Part shown: piece after piece, positions 26,617-35,676 of the stretch
Numbering within the stretch: position 1 is the stretch's first letter
How the letters are laid out: each line of letters opens with the position of its first letter
Notes under the pieces: model-generated
What the model was told of the DNA's origin: nothing
Databases searched by the model: none
The model's input: the letters and a program-made list of their open reading frames with translations, nothing else
Program-made: the position numbers and the translations under genes
From: Streptomyces sp. SID12488
GTDB taxonomy: Bacteria > Actinomycetota > Actinomycetes > Streptomycetales > Streptomycetaceae
Assembly: GCF_010548275.1 (NCBI RefSeq)
Contig: NZ_JAAGLT010000003.1
Coordinates: forward strand, 124,001-188,000
Length of the DNA stretch: 64,000 bases
Reading direction: 5' to 3'

Positions 26617-28164
26617 TCAGTGAATAGTGAATGGCTCACTTCGGTTTCCTAGGTCCACTTCTCCACCGAAGTCGGTGGTGTTGGAGACTCCCTTGGTGAG
26701 GGGATTTAGCCGGATGGTGATTCCTGCCTTCAACAGGTGACGTGTTCTCTCGACCTCATTTCCTTTGTTCCTCTCCCACATGTGACGGAAGGTCTCCCCG
26801 GTGTCCCGGTACTCGTATCTATCCGGCTTGTCTCCTTCGGCTGTCAGAGAGTCATGTTCCTCATAGAGGGCTGCAATCTCTTCCTCTGTGGCTTTCTTTG
26901 CGAATCCCGATGAGTTCTTGCCGCCGGGGCGGAGAGATCTCTGTAGTTCCGTTACATACTCTTCGATCTCCCGGAGTCTCTGAGAGTTGTTCGACCCCTT
27001 TACGTAGTGACGCTCGTGCATAGGGAAGTCCCCGATGGTTCCGAGGATCATCGTCTCGACAAGCTCCTCCACCTTCTCGGCGCGGAAGGCGTACCCCTTG
27101 CCGCAGGACTCCCGATTCGCTGCTTTATTGCATCGATACACCGGCTTGCCTTGCTGTCTCTCCGGGTTGAATAGATACAGGTTCTTGCCGCATCCGCCGC
27201 AGAGCACAACTCCGCGATAGGCGGTCGTGTTCTTGGTGGAGCGACGGGCGGCACCGGGGCGTCCGTTCATCTCATCTTGGAGCTTCGCCCATTCGTCGTC
27301 TGTGAGAATGGGGTCTGCCATCCGGATCTTCCCCTCGGAAGTGAGGATGGCTTGCGATACCCCGTACTTCTTTCCGGGAACCTTCACCTCCTCGCATTTC
27401 CAGCCGAGGATGGTTTCTGACCTCAGAATGTTAGTGATGGTGCGGCTCCGCCACACGGGCATAGACGTGCCGTTTTTCTTTCGGCGCTCGGACGTTCTCT
27501 CGCCCGCAGGAGAGGGAACCCCTCTGGTGGTGAAGTCGTCACAGATGGTCGAGTAAGGCTCCCCGTCCTCGACTACTCGTTTGTACATCTCCCGGATGGC
27601 TTGCTTTTGATTCTCCCGAACTCGAAGCCTCATCGCGCCATCGGTGTCACGGAAGGACTCGTAACCGTAGGGAGGGTTGCCCTTAGCCCAGACGTTCTTT
27701 GACTTGGCGTAGCTCTGGAACGACTTCACTCGCATGGAGATGTTCTGCGCTTCGGTCTCGGCGATAGCCGCGAACAGGTCGATGATGACGTGCCGGAATG
27801 GGCCGATCATGTCGAGCACAGGTTCTTTGACCGAAACCAAGGCCTTGCCGCCGTGTGCAGTCGCCCACTTGATCATGTCCTGCATGTCGACGACCTTGCG
27901 GACGAACCGGTCCATCTTCCAGAACAGCAACAGGTCGAACTCTGGCGCCCGGTTGTTCAGCCACTCCCCGAGTTCTGGTCTCTTGAAGGGGTGTGACTTG
28001 GTGGCGGAGATGTGAGCGTCTCTGGCTACGCCTACTACCTGCCAGCCGAGATGCTGCCTCTCGTTCACGTAGGCCGTGCAGTCCTGGAGCTGTCGTTTCA
28101 GCGAGGTGGATGCATCGGTCTCGTTGCTGATCCTGAGGGCGATCAGTACACGCACAGGCTTCAT
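26617..28164 (-). CDS. Large serine recombinase (site-specific integrase)
   Basis: 515 residues. N-terminal resolvase domain with catalytic serine S13 (ALRISNE) and WKMDRFVR motif; recombinase domain (PYGYE ... VWRSRTITNILRSETILGW); zinc ribbon with CGGC and later CNK...SC cysteines; C-terminal coiled-coil (LREIEEYVTEL). This is the architecture of phage and ICE integrases such as phiC31 Int, at the short end of the size range. ATG 28164 is preferred: codons upstream of it lie in the attachment region and native doxX. It begins 33 bases from attR, so attP was directly upstream. It should catalyse insertion into doxX. Confidence 0.94.
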   Translation of the reverse strand: MKPVRVLIALRISNETDASTSLKRQLQDCTAYVNERQHLGWQVVGVARDAHISATKSHPFKRPELGEWLNNRAPEFDLLLFWKMDRFVRKVVDMQDMIKWATAHGGKALVSVKEPVLDMIGPFRHVIIDLFAAIAETEAQNISMRVKSFQSYAKSKNVWAKGNPPYGYESFRDTDGAMRLRVRENQKQAIREMYKRVVEDGEPYSTICDDFTTRGVPSPAGERTSERRKKNGTSMPVWRSRTITNILRSETILGWKCEEVKVPGKKYGVSQAILTSEGKIRMADPILTDDEWAKLQDEMNGRPGAARRSTKNTTAYRGVVLCGGCGKNLYLFNPERQQGKPVYRCNKAANRESCGKGYAFRAEKVEELVETMILGTIGDFPMHERHYVKGSNNSQRLREIEEYVTELQRSLRPGGKNSSGFAKKATEEEIAALYEEHDSLTAEGDKPDRYEYRDTGETFRHMWERNKGNEVERTRHLLKAGITIRLNPLTKGVSNTTDFGGEVDLGNRSEPFTIH

Positions 28165-28196
28165 GGATGATGACCCTGCAACAGCAGTACGCAAGT

Positions 28197-28310
28197 GATC
28201 TCCCCTACCTGATGGCCTGGCTCCCCCTGGTCCTCGCCGGCGCGTCCGTCTTCTCCGTGGACGCCGCCCTACGGGCACGACGGCGGCAGCGGTCCGGGGG
28301 ATATCGCTAG
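28197..28310 (+). pseudogene. Displaced native 3' end of doxX
   Basis: 38 codons ending in TAG, reading DLPYLMAWLPLVLAGASVF and SVDAALRARRRQRSGGYR. GC content and codon use match the chromosome, not the element. It lines up with residues 140-178 of the chimeric protein at 22919 and has no start or ribosome binding site. Excision by recombination at the attL/attR repeats would rejoin it to the native 5' part. Confidence 0.88.
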
Positions 28311-28383
28311 CAGGTGGTCAGGTGGTCAGGTGATGGGGAAGTCGGCGCGCGTGAGCGTGTCGGCGGGCGGCGGGCCGGTCGGT

Positions 28384-28656
28384 TCAGTTGGGTACCTTCG
28401 GTGGCCTTGTCGGTCCTGCCGTATCCGTCGCGTCGTCGGTGGGTGCCGCCGCGCGGCGAGACCTTGTGCGGCGGCGTATCGCCCCGGTCAGAAGGGCCAC
28501 CACACCTGCCAGGGTCAGGCCGAACACCAGGAGTGGGATCACCGCGAACCAGGGTGTCTCCCAGGCGTCGCCCGCGTCGCCCACATAGGTGACGCCGGCG
28601 ATGGTGACGAAGAGGCCGGCGATCAGCTTTCCGGGCTGCAACTCATGACGTAGCAC
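28384..28656 (-). CDS. Small membrane protein downstream of PspC gene
   Basis: 90 residues, two predicted membrane helices (LIAGLFVTIAGVTYV and FAVIPLLVFGLTLAGVVALLTG), basic and Ala/Pro-rich C-terminal tail. GTG start with GAGG six bases upstream; the start overlaps the PspC gene stop by 14 bases, so it is translated with it. No known family; likely a partner of the PspC-domain protein. Confidence 0.8.
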   Translation of the reverse strand: MLRHELQPGKLIAGLFVTIAGVTYVGDAGDAWETPWFAVIPLLVFGLTLAGVVALLTGAIRRRTRSRRAAAPTDDATDTAGPTRPPKVPN

Positions 28657-30172
28657 GGGTCACCTCCGCCTGTCCCAGGCCGACTTCGAGGTCGATGTCG
28701 ACCGTGCCCGCGTTGGCGCTCCCGCTCGTCGGCGACAGCGTGACCTGCTTGTGCTTACCCGGTGCCACGTCCACGTCCTGTCTGTCTTCGCCGGGCAACT
28801 GGATGTCACCTATGCCCACCTCGATGTCCGCCCGCACTGTGACGCCCTTCGGCACGATCACCTCGATCCGGCCCGCGCCCACCTCGACCGCCGTTGTCAC
28901 CGTCTGCCCCTTGGTGAGGCGTAGCCCGGTCAGGTCCAGCGTGGCTACGCCCGTACCGAGGTCATACCTCGGTAGAACCTCTGCCACCGTGGTCGGCGCC
29001 CACTGCGTGCGCACCCAGTGGGTGCTGACGTCCTTGGGCAGGGCGGCCGAGCCCGCCAGCAGGGCCGCCGTGATGATCGCCAGGAAGATCGATCCCGCTC
29101 CGGTACGACCGAGGAACGCGCTGACCGCGATGCCGACGCCGAACACCGTGAGCGCGCAGGCCAGGCCGGTCTGCAAGCTGGTGGCGAGTGCCTCGTCGTC
29201 CCATTTCACGGCGGTACCGAGGAAACCGGCGAGGAGGGCGAGCAGAAGGATCCAGCCGCCGATCCAGCGTGGGCCGCGCGGCTTCGGCTGGCTGGGCCAG
29301 GAGGCCCGTATGCCCGGATGGAGTCCGCCGTAGTTGCCGTGGGTGATGTTGACCGCCGCCGAGATGTCCCGGTCGCGGGTGTCGTGGGGGCCCCACAGAT
29401 AACCCGTACCGCCGACGTGGGTGCCGTCCTTGACGATGGGGTCGCGCCACCAGGACGGGTAGGCGGAGGGGACCGGGGGCGCCTGGGCCTCGGGTGGGGC
29501 GTCGGCGACGGCCTGGGCGGCCAGTGGGTCGGGGTCGGGGGCGCCGCGGTTGCGCGACCAGTAGCCGGCGCCCGCGAGGAGAATGGACAGTATGACGGCG
29601 AAGGAGAGCACCCCGCCGTTCTTCAACATCGTCAGGAACACACCGCAGCCGACCAGAGCGAAGAGCACGGCCGCCAGCGCCTGGCCGTCCACGCGTCCGG
29701 TGAGCAGTTTGCGGACCTCGTTCTCCTCCTCGTCGTCGTACGGCACGATCAGCCAGGCGAAGCCGTAGAAGATGAGGCCGATACCGCCGGTCGCGGAGAG
29801 CACCGCGAGCGTGATCCGGAAGATCACCGGGTCCATGTCGCACGTCCGCCCGAGCCCCGCGCACACGCCGCCCAGCATCTTCTGACGTCGGTCGCGCCGG
29901 AACCTGGCCGGCAACTGCTCGTCGGCGCTGGCAGCCGTGGCAGCCGTGGGGGATGCCGCAGAGGTGTGGGAACTCGCGTGCGCTTCCGCGCCCGCACCTG
30001 AACCCCTGTCCGCTCGTGCGCCCGTGTCCGGGTGCTCGGGCGCGCGCGGTTCCCCTTTCTCCGTGGGCGGGGTCGCCGCGGCGGGTGCGGCATCCTGCGG
30101 CCCGGCGCCCGGGGTGGGGCGCGGGCCGGAGCCGGGTCCCGGACCCGTCGCGGCGTGTGCGTGATCTGTCAT
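28643..30172 (-). CDS. PspC-domain membrane protein with adhesin-like C-terminal beta domain
   Basis: 509 residues. A Pro/Ala/Gly-rich N-terminal 85 residues, then a PspC domain (RRQKMLGGVCAGLGRTCDMDP ... FAWLIVPYDDEEE), several membrane helices, and a C-terminal repeat-rich beta region (LDLTGL, VEVGAGRIEVIVP, IEVGIGDIQLPG) resembling the DUF2154/LiaF-like family. PspC proteins take part in phage-shock-type envelope stress responses. Divergent from a PspC histidine kinase, so it is probably a target or modulator of that system. ATG 30172 is used; upstream in-frame codons look non-coding. Confidence 0.88.
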   Translation of the reverse strand: MTDHAHAATGPGPGSGPRPTPGAGPQDAAPAAATPPTEKGEPRAPEHPDTGARADRGSGAGAEAHASSHTSAASPTAATAASADEQLPARFRRDRRQKMLGGVCAGLGRTCDMDPVIFRITLAVLSATGGIGLIFYGFAWLIVPYDDEEENEVRKLLTGRVDGQALAAVLFALVGCGVFLTMLKNGGVLSFAVILSILLAGAGYWSRNRGAPDPDPLAAQAVADAPPEAQAPPVPSAYPSWWRDPIVKDGTHVGGTGYLWGPHDTRDRDISAAVNITHGNYGGLHPGIRASWPSQPKPRGPRWIGGWILLLALLAGFLGTAVKWDDEALATSLQTGLACALTVFGVGIAVSAFLGRTGAGSIFLAIITAALLAGSAALPKDVSTHWVRTQWAPTTVAEVLPRYDLGTGVATLDLTGLRLTKGQTVTTAVEVGAGRIEVIVPKGVTVRADIEVGIGDIQLPGEDRQDVDVAPGKHKQVTLSPTSGSANAGTVDIDLEVGLGQAEVTRATS

Positions 30173-30315
30173 GCGTCCATGGTGGCGCCTGAGACGGCCC
30201 GGCGGCAGCCGGAATGACCCTGGGTGAACCCTGATATCGGCCCTGAGAGAGGGCGGGGGAAACGTTCGAGGGAAGGGAGGCTCGAAGATCAGGGGAGTCT
30301 CGGGGGCCGACCCTG

Positions 30316-31644
30316 ATGCCCGGGCCCGCCGGGCGTGTGAACATCGATGGCATGCCGGATGCCGCAGCGTTGCCACTCGTCGAACCGCGGCCCCCGCGCA
30401 AGCTCTACCGCAGCAGCGACGGACGCTGGCTCGGAGGCGTGGCGCGAGGGCTCGCAGGGCACCTCGGGCTGCCCGTGATCTGGCTGCGCCTCATGTTCGT
30501 CGGCTTGTTCATGGCGGACGGACTTGGTGCGCTGCTGTACGCGGCCTTCTGGTTCTTCGTCCCGCTCGGTGTCGGCGGCGTCGAGGCCCAGCGGCCCCCG
30601 TCCCTCGTCAGCACCGAGACCTCGCTCGACGGCCGCCGCAGACTCGTCGCCCGCAAGCCGGACAAGGGGCAGATCGTCGCCCTGCTCCTCATGGTCGTCG
30701 TGGCCATGGTGTTCGTCGGCAATGTGAATCTCGGCGGAGGCGCCAAGGCCTATCTGTTCCCGACCGTGCTCGTCGCCGCCGGCGTCGCCCTGGTCTGGCG
30801 CCAGGCGGACAACTCGCGGCGGGCCCGCTGGATGGAGGTCGGTGGCCGTCGGCGCACGCTCACCCTCGTCCGAGCCGCGGCCGGCGTCATGCTGGTCACG
30901 GCGGGCGTGTCCGGCGTCTTCGTCCTGCAGGGCTCCGCCGCCCACCTCGGCTCGGTACTGCAGGCAGCGCTCGCGGTGCTGGTCGGGACGGCGCTGCTGG
31001 CCGGTCCGTATCTCGTCCGTATGACCCAGGACCTCTCCGAGGAGCGCCTGATGCGCATTCGCGCCCAGGAGCGCGCGGAGGTCGCCGCCCATGTGCACGA
31101 CTCGGTGCTGCACACCCTGACCCTGATCCAGCGCAACGCGGAGAGCGCGAACGAGGTGCGCCGCCTGGCCCGCGCACAGGAGCGCGAACTGCGCAACTGG
31201 CTCTACAAACCGGCGGGCACCGGAAAGGAAGAGGACGACGAACCCGGCACCCTCGCCGAAGCTGTGCGGCGCAGCGCGGCCGAGGTCGAGGACAAACACG
31301 GTGTCCCCATAGAGGTGGTGGTCGTCGGTGACTGCCCGCTCGACGACAGAACCGGCGCACAGATGCAGGCCGCGAGGGAAGCGATGGTGAACGCCGCCAA
31401 GTACGGTGGCGAGGGCGGCGCGGTGCAGGTCTACGCCGAGGTCGAGGGCAGGACGGTCTTCGTGTCCGTCCGGGACCGCGGCCCCGGCTTCGACCTCGAC
31501 TCCATACCCGTCGACCGCATGGGCGTCAGAGAATCGATCATCGGCCGTATGGAGCGTCACGGTGGTACGGCGCGACTGCGCGCGGTACCGAGCGGCGGCA
31601 CGGAGGTCGAGCTGGAGATGGAGAGGGCGGAGAGCACGTCATGA
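30316..31644 (+). CDS. PspC-domain sensor histidine kinase (NarL/DesK-type)
   Basis: 442 residues. N-terminal PspC domain (RWLGGVARGLAGHLGLPVIW), four or so membrane helices, then a HisKA_3-like dimerisation helix with the likely phospho-acceptor H261 (HVHDSVLHTL) and a HATPase domain (EAMVNAAKYGG, RDRGPGFD). It should autophosphorylate on envelope stress and pass phosphate to the regulator encoded next, whose ATG overlaps its TGA. GGGGG lies 9 bases before ATG 30316; ATG 30352 is an alternative without a ribosome binding site. Gene pair and divergent PspC protein form one regulatory unit. Confidence 0.91.
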   Translation: MPGPAGRVNIDGMPDAAALPLVEPRPPRKLYRSSDGRWLGGVARGLAGHLGLPVIWLRLMFVGLFMADGLGALLYAAFWFFVPLGVGGVEAQRPPSLVSTETSLDGRRRLVARKPDKGQIVALLLMVVVAMVFVGNVNLGGGAKAYLFPTVLVAAGVALVWRQADNSRRARWMEVGGRRRTLTLVRAAAGVMLVTAGVSGVFVLQGSAAHLGSVLQAALAVLVGTALLAGPYLVRMTQDLSEERLMRIRAQERAEVAAHVHDSVLHTLTLIQRNAESANEVRRLARAQERELRNWLYKPAGTGKEEDDEPGTLAEAVRRSAAEVEDKHGVPIEVVVVGDCPLDDRTGAQMQAAREAMVNAAKYGGEGGAVQVYAEVEGRTVFVSVRDRGPGFDLDSIPVDRMGVRESIIGRMERHGGTARLRAVPSGGTEVELEMERAESTS

Positions 31645-32453
31645 GCGAGGCGCACGGGGACAACAGGCAGACCGGTTCGGCCGGTTCGGCGGAGTCGGGC
31701 GAGCCGACGGCACCTGCCGAGCCGACGGCGGATGCCGTGGCCGGACAGGTCGGCGAGTCCGCCGCCGTCGGCGGCAGTGGTGACGCGGTCGGGCGGCGGG
31801 TGCGTGTGGTGCTCGTCGACGACCACCGTATGTTCCGTACGGGTGTTCAGGCCGAGATCGGGGAGACCGAGCGGACCGGCGTCGAGGTGATCGGCGAGGC
31901 CGCCGACGTCGACCAGGCGGTCACCGTCATCACCGCCACCCGGCCCGAGGTGGTCCTCCTCGACGTCCATCTGCCGGGCGGTGGCGGTGTCGAAGTGCTG
32001 CGCCGCTGTGCCCCGTTGATGGCCGACGCGACCCAGCCGGTCCGTTTCCTCGCGCTGTCCGTCTCGGATGCCGCGGAGGACGTCATCGGCGTGATCCGCG
32101 GCGGCGCGCGGGGATACGTCACGAAGACGATTACCGGCACGGACCTCGTCGACTCGATCTTCCGCGTCCAGGACGGCGACGCGGTGTTCTCGCCGCGCCT
32201 CGCCGGGTTCGTCCTGGACGCGTTCGCGTCCACCGACGCTCCGCCGGTGGACGAGGACCTCGACCGTCTCACCCAGCGCGAGCGAGAGGTACTGCGGCTG
32301 ATCGCCAGGGGCTACGCGTACAAGGAGATCGCCAAGCAGCTCTTCATCTCCGTGAAGACGGTGGAGTCGCATGTGTCGGCAGTGCTCAGGAAGCTCCAGT
32401 TGTCGAACCGGCACGAATTGACGCGGTGGGCCACGGCACGGCGTCTCGTCTAG
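31641..32453 (+). CDS. LuxR/NarL-family response regulator
   Basis: 270 residues. After a low-complexity N-terminal 50 residues comes the receiver domain, with the acidic pair in VLVDDHRMF and phospho-acceptor D108 (VLLDVHLPG); the LuxR helix-turn-helix is near residues 205-265 (LTQREREVLRLIARGYAYKEIA). Translationally coupled (ATGA) to the PspC histidine kinase, so it is its cognate regulator. Likely targets include the divergent PspC gene, by analogy only. The long N-terminal extension is unusual but composed of simple Gly/Ser/Ala/Glu residues. Confidence 0.93.
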   Translation: MSEAHGDNRQTGSAGSAESGEPTAPAEPTADAVAGQVGESAAVGGSGDAVGRRVRVVLVDDHRMFRTGVQAEIGETERTGVEVIGEAADVDQAVTVITATRPEVVLLDVHLPGGGGVEVLRRCAPLMADATQPVRFLALSVSDAAEDVIGVIRGGARGYVTKTITGTDLVDSIFRVQDGDAVFSPRLAGFVLDAFASTDAPPVDEDLDRLTQREREVLRLIARGYAYKEIAKQLFISVKTVESHVSAVLRKLQLSNRHELTRWATARRLV

Positions 32454-32472
32454 GCCAAGGCCGGGCCCTGCC

Positions 32473-33609
32473 TCACACCACCCTCGTGGCTCCCGCGAAC
32501 GGCATCTCGTCCAGAGGTGCCACCCGTACCGGCGCCGACGGGTTCGGGGCGTGGATCATCTGGCCACGGCCCACATAGATGCCCACATGACTGATGCCCG
32601 AGTAGAAGAACACCAGGTCGCCAGGGAGGAGTTCGGACTGTGAGACACGCCGGCCGGCGTTGATCTGGGCGTAGGTGGTGCGGGGCACGGAGATGCCCGC
32701 GGAGCGGTACGCGGCCTGGATGAGGCCCGAGCAGTCGAAGGCGTCCGGCCCGGTGGCGCCCCAGACATAGGGGCTGCCGAGCTTCTGGTAGGCGTAGGAA
32801 ACAGCCGCGGCCGCACGCGAGTTGGGTGCTTCGGCCACTCCGGAAGCCCGGGACGTCCCGGAAGCGCCGGACGCCCCAGTGGCTCCAGTTGTCCCTGGCG
32901 CCCCCAGGCCCTCCCGGGCACCCGCCGACGACCGTGAGGCGTGCTCTCCGCCCCAGCCGCCGTCGCCACTGGCGCCCTCCGCCGTGAGCCGGGCGCGTTC
33001 CTCCGTGCTGAGGCGGGACAGCAGTCGGCGGGCCTCACCCAGCTTTCCCGTCACGGTCTTCTTGTGGTGGTTCAGCTCGGCCTGGCGGGCCTTGAGGGAG
33101 GTCAGTTCGACGTGGGCGGCCCCGCGGAGCTGCTCGATCTCCCGCAGTTGCTCGCGCACCCGGGCCACGTTCGACGCCTGTCTGCTGCCCGCCCGTTCGG
33201 CGAACGCGGCGCCGTCCAGATAGCCGTCGGGGTCCTCGGAGAGGGCGAGTTGCAGCGAGGGGTCGAGCCCGCCGGAGCGGTACTGTGCCGCGGCCATCGA
33301 ACCCAGCGCCTCCCGAGCCGAGTTGAGCCGTTCCTCCTTGCGCGCCGCCTCGTCCCGCAGGGTGCCCAGCCGCCGCTCCGCCCGATCGGCCTTCTCCTTC
33401 GAACCGTTGTACTTCTCGGTGGCGACCTCCGCCTCCTCGTACAGCTTGTGCACCTTGGCCTCGACCTGCGCGGAGGTCAGCTGTGGCTCGGCGTACCCGA
33501 TGCCGTCGAAGCCCGTCGCCGTCGCCGCGCCCGCGAGGGCGATCGTCGCGGCGGTGCGGGCCGTATTGCCGTTGAGCGAGCGCTGTCGGGGCTTGCGGTG
33601 CGCTGCCAC
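32473..33609 (-). CDS. Secreted NlpC/P60 peptidoglycan endopeptidase
   Basis: 378 residues. Signal peptide-like N-terminus, a coiled-coil region (about residues 40-200), a Gly/Ala/Ser linker and an NlpC/P60 domain with nucleophile C293 (FDCSGL) and histidines H341 and H353. Such enzymes cleave peptide stems of peptidoglycan during growth. GTG 33609 gives an N-terminus (AAHRKPRQR) parallel to the paralogue at 35667. Unlike that gene, I do not see a ydaO riboswitch in its leader. Converges on the response regulator gene. Confidence 0.9.
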   Translation of the reverse strand: MAAHRKPRQRSLNGNTARTAATIALAGAATATGFDGIGYAEPQLTSAQVEAKVHKLYEEAEVATEKYNGSKEKADRAERRLGTLRDEAARKEERLNSAREALGSMAAAQYRSGGLDPSLQLALSEDPDGYLDGAAFAERAGSRQASNVARVREQLREIEQLRGAAHVELTSLKARQAELNHHKKTVTGKLGEARRLLSRLSTEERARLTAEGASGDGGWGGEHASRSSAGAREGLGAPGTTGATGASGASGTSRASGVAEAPNSRAAAAVSYAYQKLGSPYVWGATGPDAFDCSGLIQAAYRSAGISVPRTTYAQINAGRRVSQSELLPGDLVFFYSGISHVGIYVGRGQMIHAPNPSAPVRVAPLDEMPFAGATRVV

Positions 33610-34085
33610 CGGGGTGTCACGTCCTTTCGTACGACCGCCACTGCGGTCACCGCCGGACGGCTGCCTGGGAAGCGGACCCAGGAGGGCGGTTGCGCGTCCG
33701 GCGGCGGCTCGCACAGGGGGAGCGGTCCGCCGCCGGACTTTCTCGGCGGTGGTGTCCGACTGCCGCCCCTGGCCCGGGCGGCGGTGGGGAGCCGGGCACC
33801 TGGTGGAGGACGCTAAACCTGAGTGGGGCGCGGGGGTAACGCCATGTACGGAACTGGCTTCAGTCGATCACCGGGTGACCGCATGCGACCGTGATCCAGT
33901 TCCGGCGCCGCCGACTTCACGCAGACGGCTGACCGATGCGGAGGTTCACGGGGCACGTGGGGGTGACACGGTGCTATGGGGTGCATATATGCGAGGTCTC
34001 CGGGCGCCGTGGCTACGCCTCGCGAACGCCGTACGCCTGGCCCGGTGTCGTACGGCGTGGGCGCCGCTGGCTAGGCTCCGGGCTC
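33610..34085. other. Intergenic region with no recognised gene
   Basis: 476 bases. Inspected for a riboswitch: GC-rich hairpins occur (for example around 33641-33720) but the conserved ydaO blocks are absent. A TAGGCT at 34072-34077 lies 8 bases before the next ATG, a possible leaderless -10. Confidence 0.5.
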
Positions 34086-34439
34086 ATGGACGTACTCATC
34101 CATCTCTTCGTCGGCCTGCACATCATCGGCATCGCCTCGCTCCTGGGCGGGTTTCTCACCCAGTTGAAGGCGCTGGGGCAGGGCGTGGCCCGCTTCGTGC
34201 CCGCGATGCTGCACGGCGCCTTCACCATGCTGGTCACCGGTGTCGCCCTGGTGGGTCTCAACCAGGCCGACGACCAGCCGGTCAACAACATCAAGATCGC
34301 TGTGAAGCTGGCCCTGCTGATCGTGATCCTCGGCCTCGTCTACGTGAAGCGGGACGACGAGACCGTGGACAAGCGGCTGTTCGGGCTGGTCGGCCTGTTC
34401 ACCACAGCGAACATCTTCATCGCCGTGCTCTGGACCTGA
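34086..34439 (+). CDS. Small integral membrane protein
   Basis: 117 residues with four hydrophobic segments covering nearly all of it (LIHLFVGLHIIGIASLLGGF, FTMLVTGVALVGL, IAVKLALLIVILGLVYV, LFGLVGLFTTANIFIAVLW). No signature I recognise. ATG 34086 has no good ribosome binding site but a -10-like TAGGCT directly upstream. Found between two NlpC/P60 genes, converging on the second. Confidence 0.78.
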   Translation: MDVLIHLFVGLHIIGIASLLGGFLTQLKALGQGVARFVPAMLHGAFTMLVTGVALVGLNQADDQPVNNIKIAVKLALLIVILGLVYVKRDDETVDKRLFGLVGLFTTANIFIAVLWT

Positions 34440-34482
34440 CCTGACCTGGCCTGAACAGACCGGACCTCCCGTCCGCTGTGCG

Positions 34483-35667
34483 TCAGGCCGGGCGCACCAC
34501 GCTGTGGATCGTCGACTCGCCGTCGTAGAAAATCGATTCCTCACGGACGTACGCACCCGGCTTCGGGGCGTGGATCATCATGCCGTTGCCGATGTACAGG
34601 CCGACGTGGCTGATGTCGTCGCAGAAGAAGACCAGGTCACCCGGCTGGATGTCGGAGAAGGAGACCGTCGTGCCCGCGTTCACCTGGTCGTAGGTGGTGC
34701 GCGGGAGGGTGACTCCGGCAGCCCTCCAGGCGGCCTGGGTGAGGCTCGAGCAGTCGTACGAGTCCGGACCCGTCGCACCCCAGACGTACGGCTTGCCGAC
34801 CTGTGCGCGCGCGAAGGCCAGGGTTTTCTCGGCCTTGGTGGCGTACGAGGAGTCGGGGATCGTCGTCGACATGTCCGGGGCGGTGCTGCCCATCGACTGC
34901 TGCGCAGCCGCTGCCGCTGCTTCATTTCGGCGCTGTTGCTCCGCCGCCGTCTGTTGCTGCTCGGCGAGTTCCTGCGCCTGGCGGCGAGCCCGCGCCTGCT
35001 TCTCCCGTTCGATCGCCGCGAGCCGCAGCTTCTCCTCGGCGGTGAGGCGGGAGAGCAGCCGGCGGGCCTGCACCAGCTTCGTCTGGACGGCGGTCTTGGT
35101 CGTCTGCAGCTCGTCCTGGGACTCGGTGAGCGACTCGAGGGCCGCAGCGGCCTTCTGGCGCTTCCGCGTCGTCTCGGCCTGCTGGGTGACGTAGTCATCG
35201 GCCGCGTCCTTCTGGCGGGCGGTCGGACGGCCCATCAGCTGGTTCTGGTCGAGGTAGTCCTGCGGGTCGTCCGCGAGCAGGAAGGTCGCCGTACGGTACT
35301 GGGCGGTGGCGACGGAACCCAGTTCCGCGCGCGCGTCGTTGACCTTCTGGGTGCGGTGGGCCACGTCGTCCATCAGGGCGTCGACGCGCGCCTGCTGCTT
35401 GGTGGCCTTCTCCTTGGCGGCGTTGTACACGTCGGCGGCCGACTCGGCCTTGTGGTAGAGGTCGTCGTCCTCCGCCTCGACCTCCTCCATGCTCGGCCGG
35501 TCGTCGGCCGAGGGCGCCGGGGGCGTGCTGGGCTCCGCGGGCGCGGCGTTGGCGGTCTGCGTCAGCAGGGCTACGGAGGCGGTCAGGGCCGCCGTGGCGA
35601 AGGCTGGGGTTTGTATGCCTGCTACGCGCGTTCCCGTAGGACGCGACTTGCGGTGCGACGACGCCAA
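34483..35667 (-). CDS. Secreted NlpC/P60 endopeptidase under c-di-AMP riboswitch
   Basis: 394 residues. Signal peptide, long coiled-coil (about residues 60-250, rich in Gln/Glu/Ala), then NlpC/P60 domain with C306 (YDCSSL) and H354 (ISHVGLY). It cleaves peptidoglycan stem peptides. TTG start; GGAAGGAG at 35677-35684 lies 9 bases upstream and forms the 3' edge of a ydaO riboswitch, so the switch can mask or expose the ribosome binding site or terminate transcription. Paralogue of the gene at 33609. Confidence 0.93.
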   Translation of the reverse strand: MASSHRKSRPTGTRVAGIQTPAFATAALTASVALLTQTANAAPAEPSTPPAPSADDRPSMEEVEAEDDDLYHKAESAADVYNAAKEKATKQQARVDALMDDVAHRTQKVNDARAELGSVATAQYRTATFLLADDPQDYLDQNQLMGRPTARQKDAADDYVTQQAETTRKRQKAAAALESLTESQDELQTTKTAVQTKLVQARRLLSRLTAEEKLRLAAIEREKQARARRQAQELAEQQQTAAEQQRRNEAAAAAAQQSMGSTAPDMSTTIPDSSYATKAEKTLAFARAQVGKPYVWGATGPDSYDCSSLTQAAWRAAGVTLPRTTYDQVNAGTTVSFSDIQPGDLVFFCDDISHVGLYIGNGMMIHAPKPGAYVREESIFYDGESTIHSVVRPA

Positions 35668-35676
35668 GGGAGGCGA

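Larger units (their letters stand above)
23336..28211. mobile_element. Integrative element (about 4.9 kb) inserted in doxX
   Basis: Bounded by imperfect 15-bp direct repeats, GATCTGCCGTACCTG (23336-23350, attL) and GATCTCCCCTACCTG (28197-28211, attR), 13 of 15 identical. GC content falls visibly inside, with many A/T third positions. Contents, all on the minus strand: a small resolvase with a res-like site, two small Cys-containing proteins, an XRE-DUF5753 / DUF6879 / 69-residue cassette, and a large serine recombinase directly beside attR, as expected if attP lies upstream of the integrase. No replication, transfer or phage structural genes are present, so it is either a minimal element or a remnant. 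Confidence 0.85.

Noticed and set aside
33610..33830. Possible second ydaO riboswitch before the NlpC/P60 gene at 33609
   Set aside because: The leader is GC-rich with hairpins, but the GGGTGAATC, GTAGGG and CCGACAGCTAAC blocks are absent.
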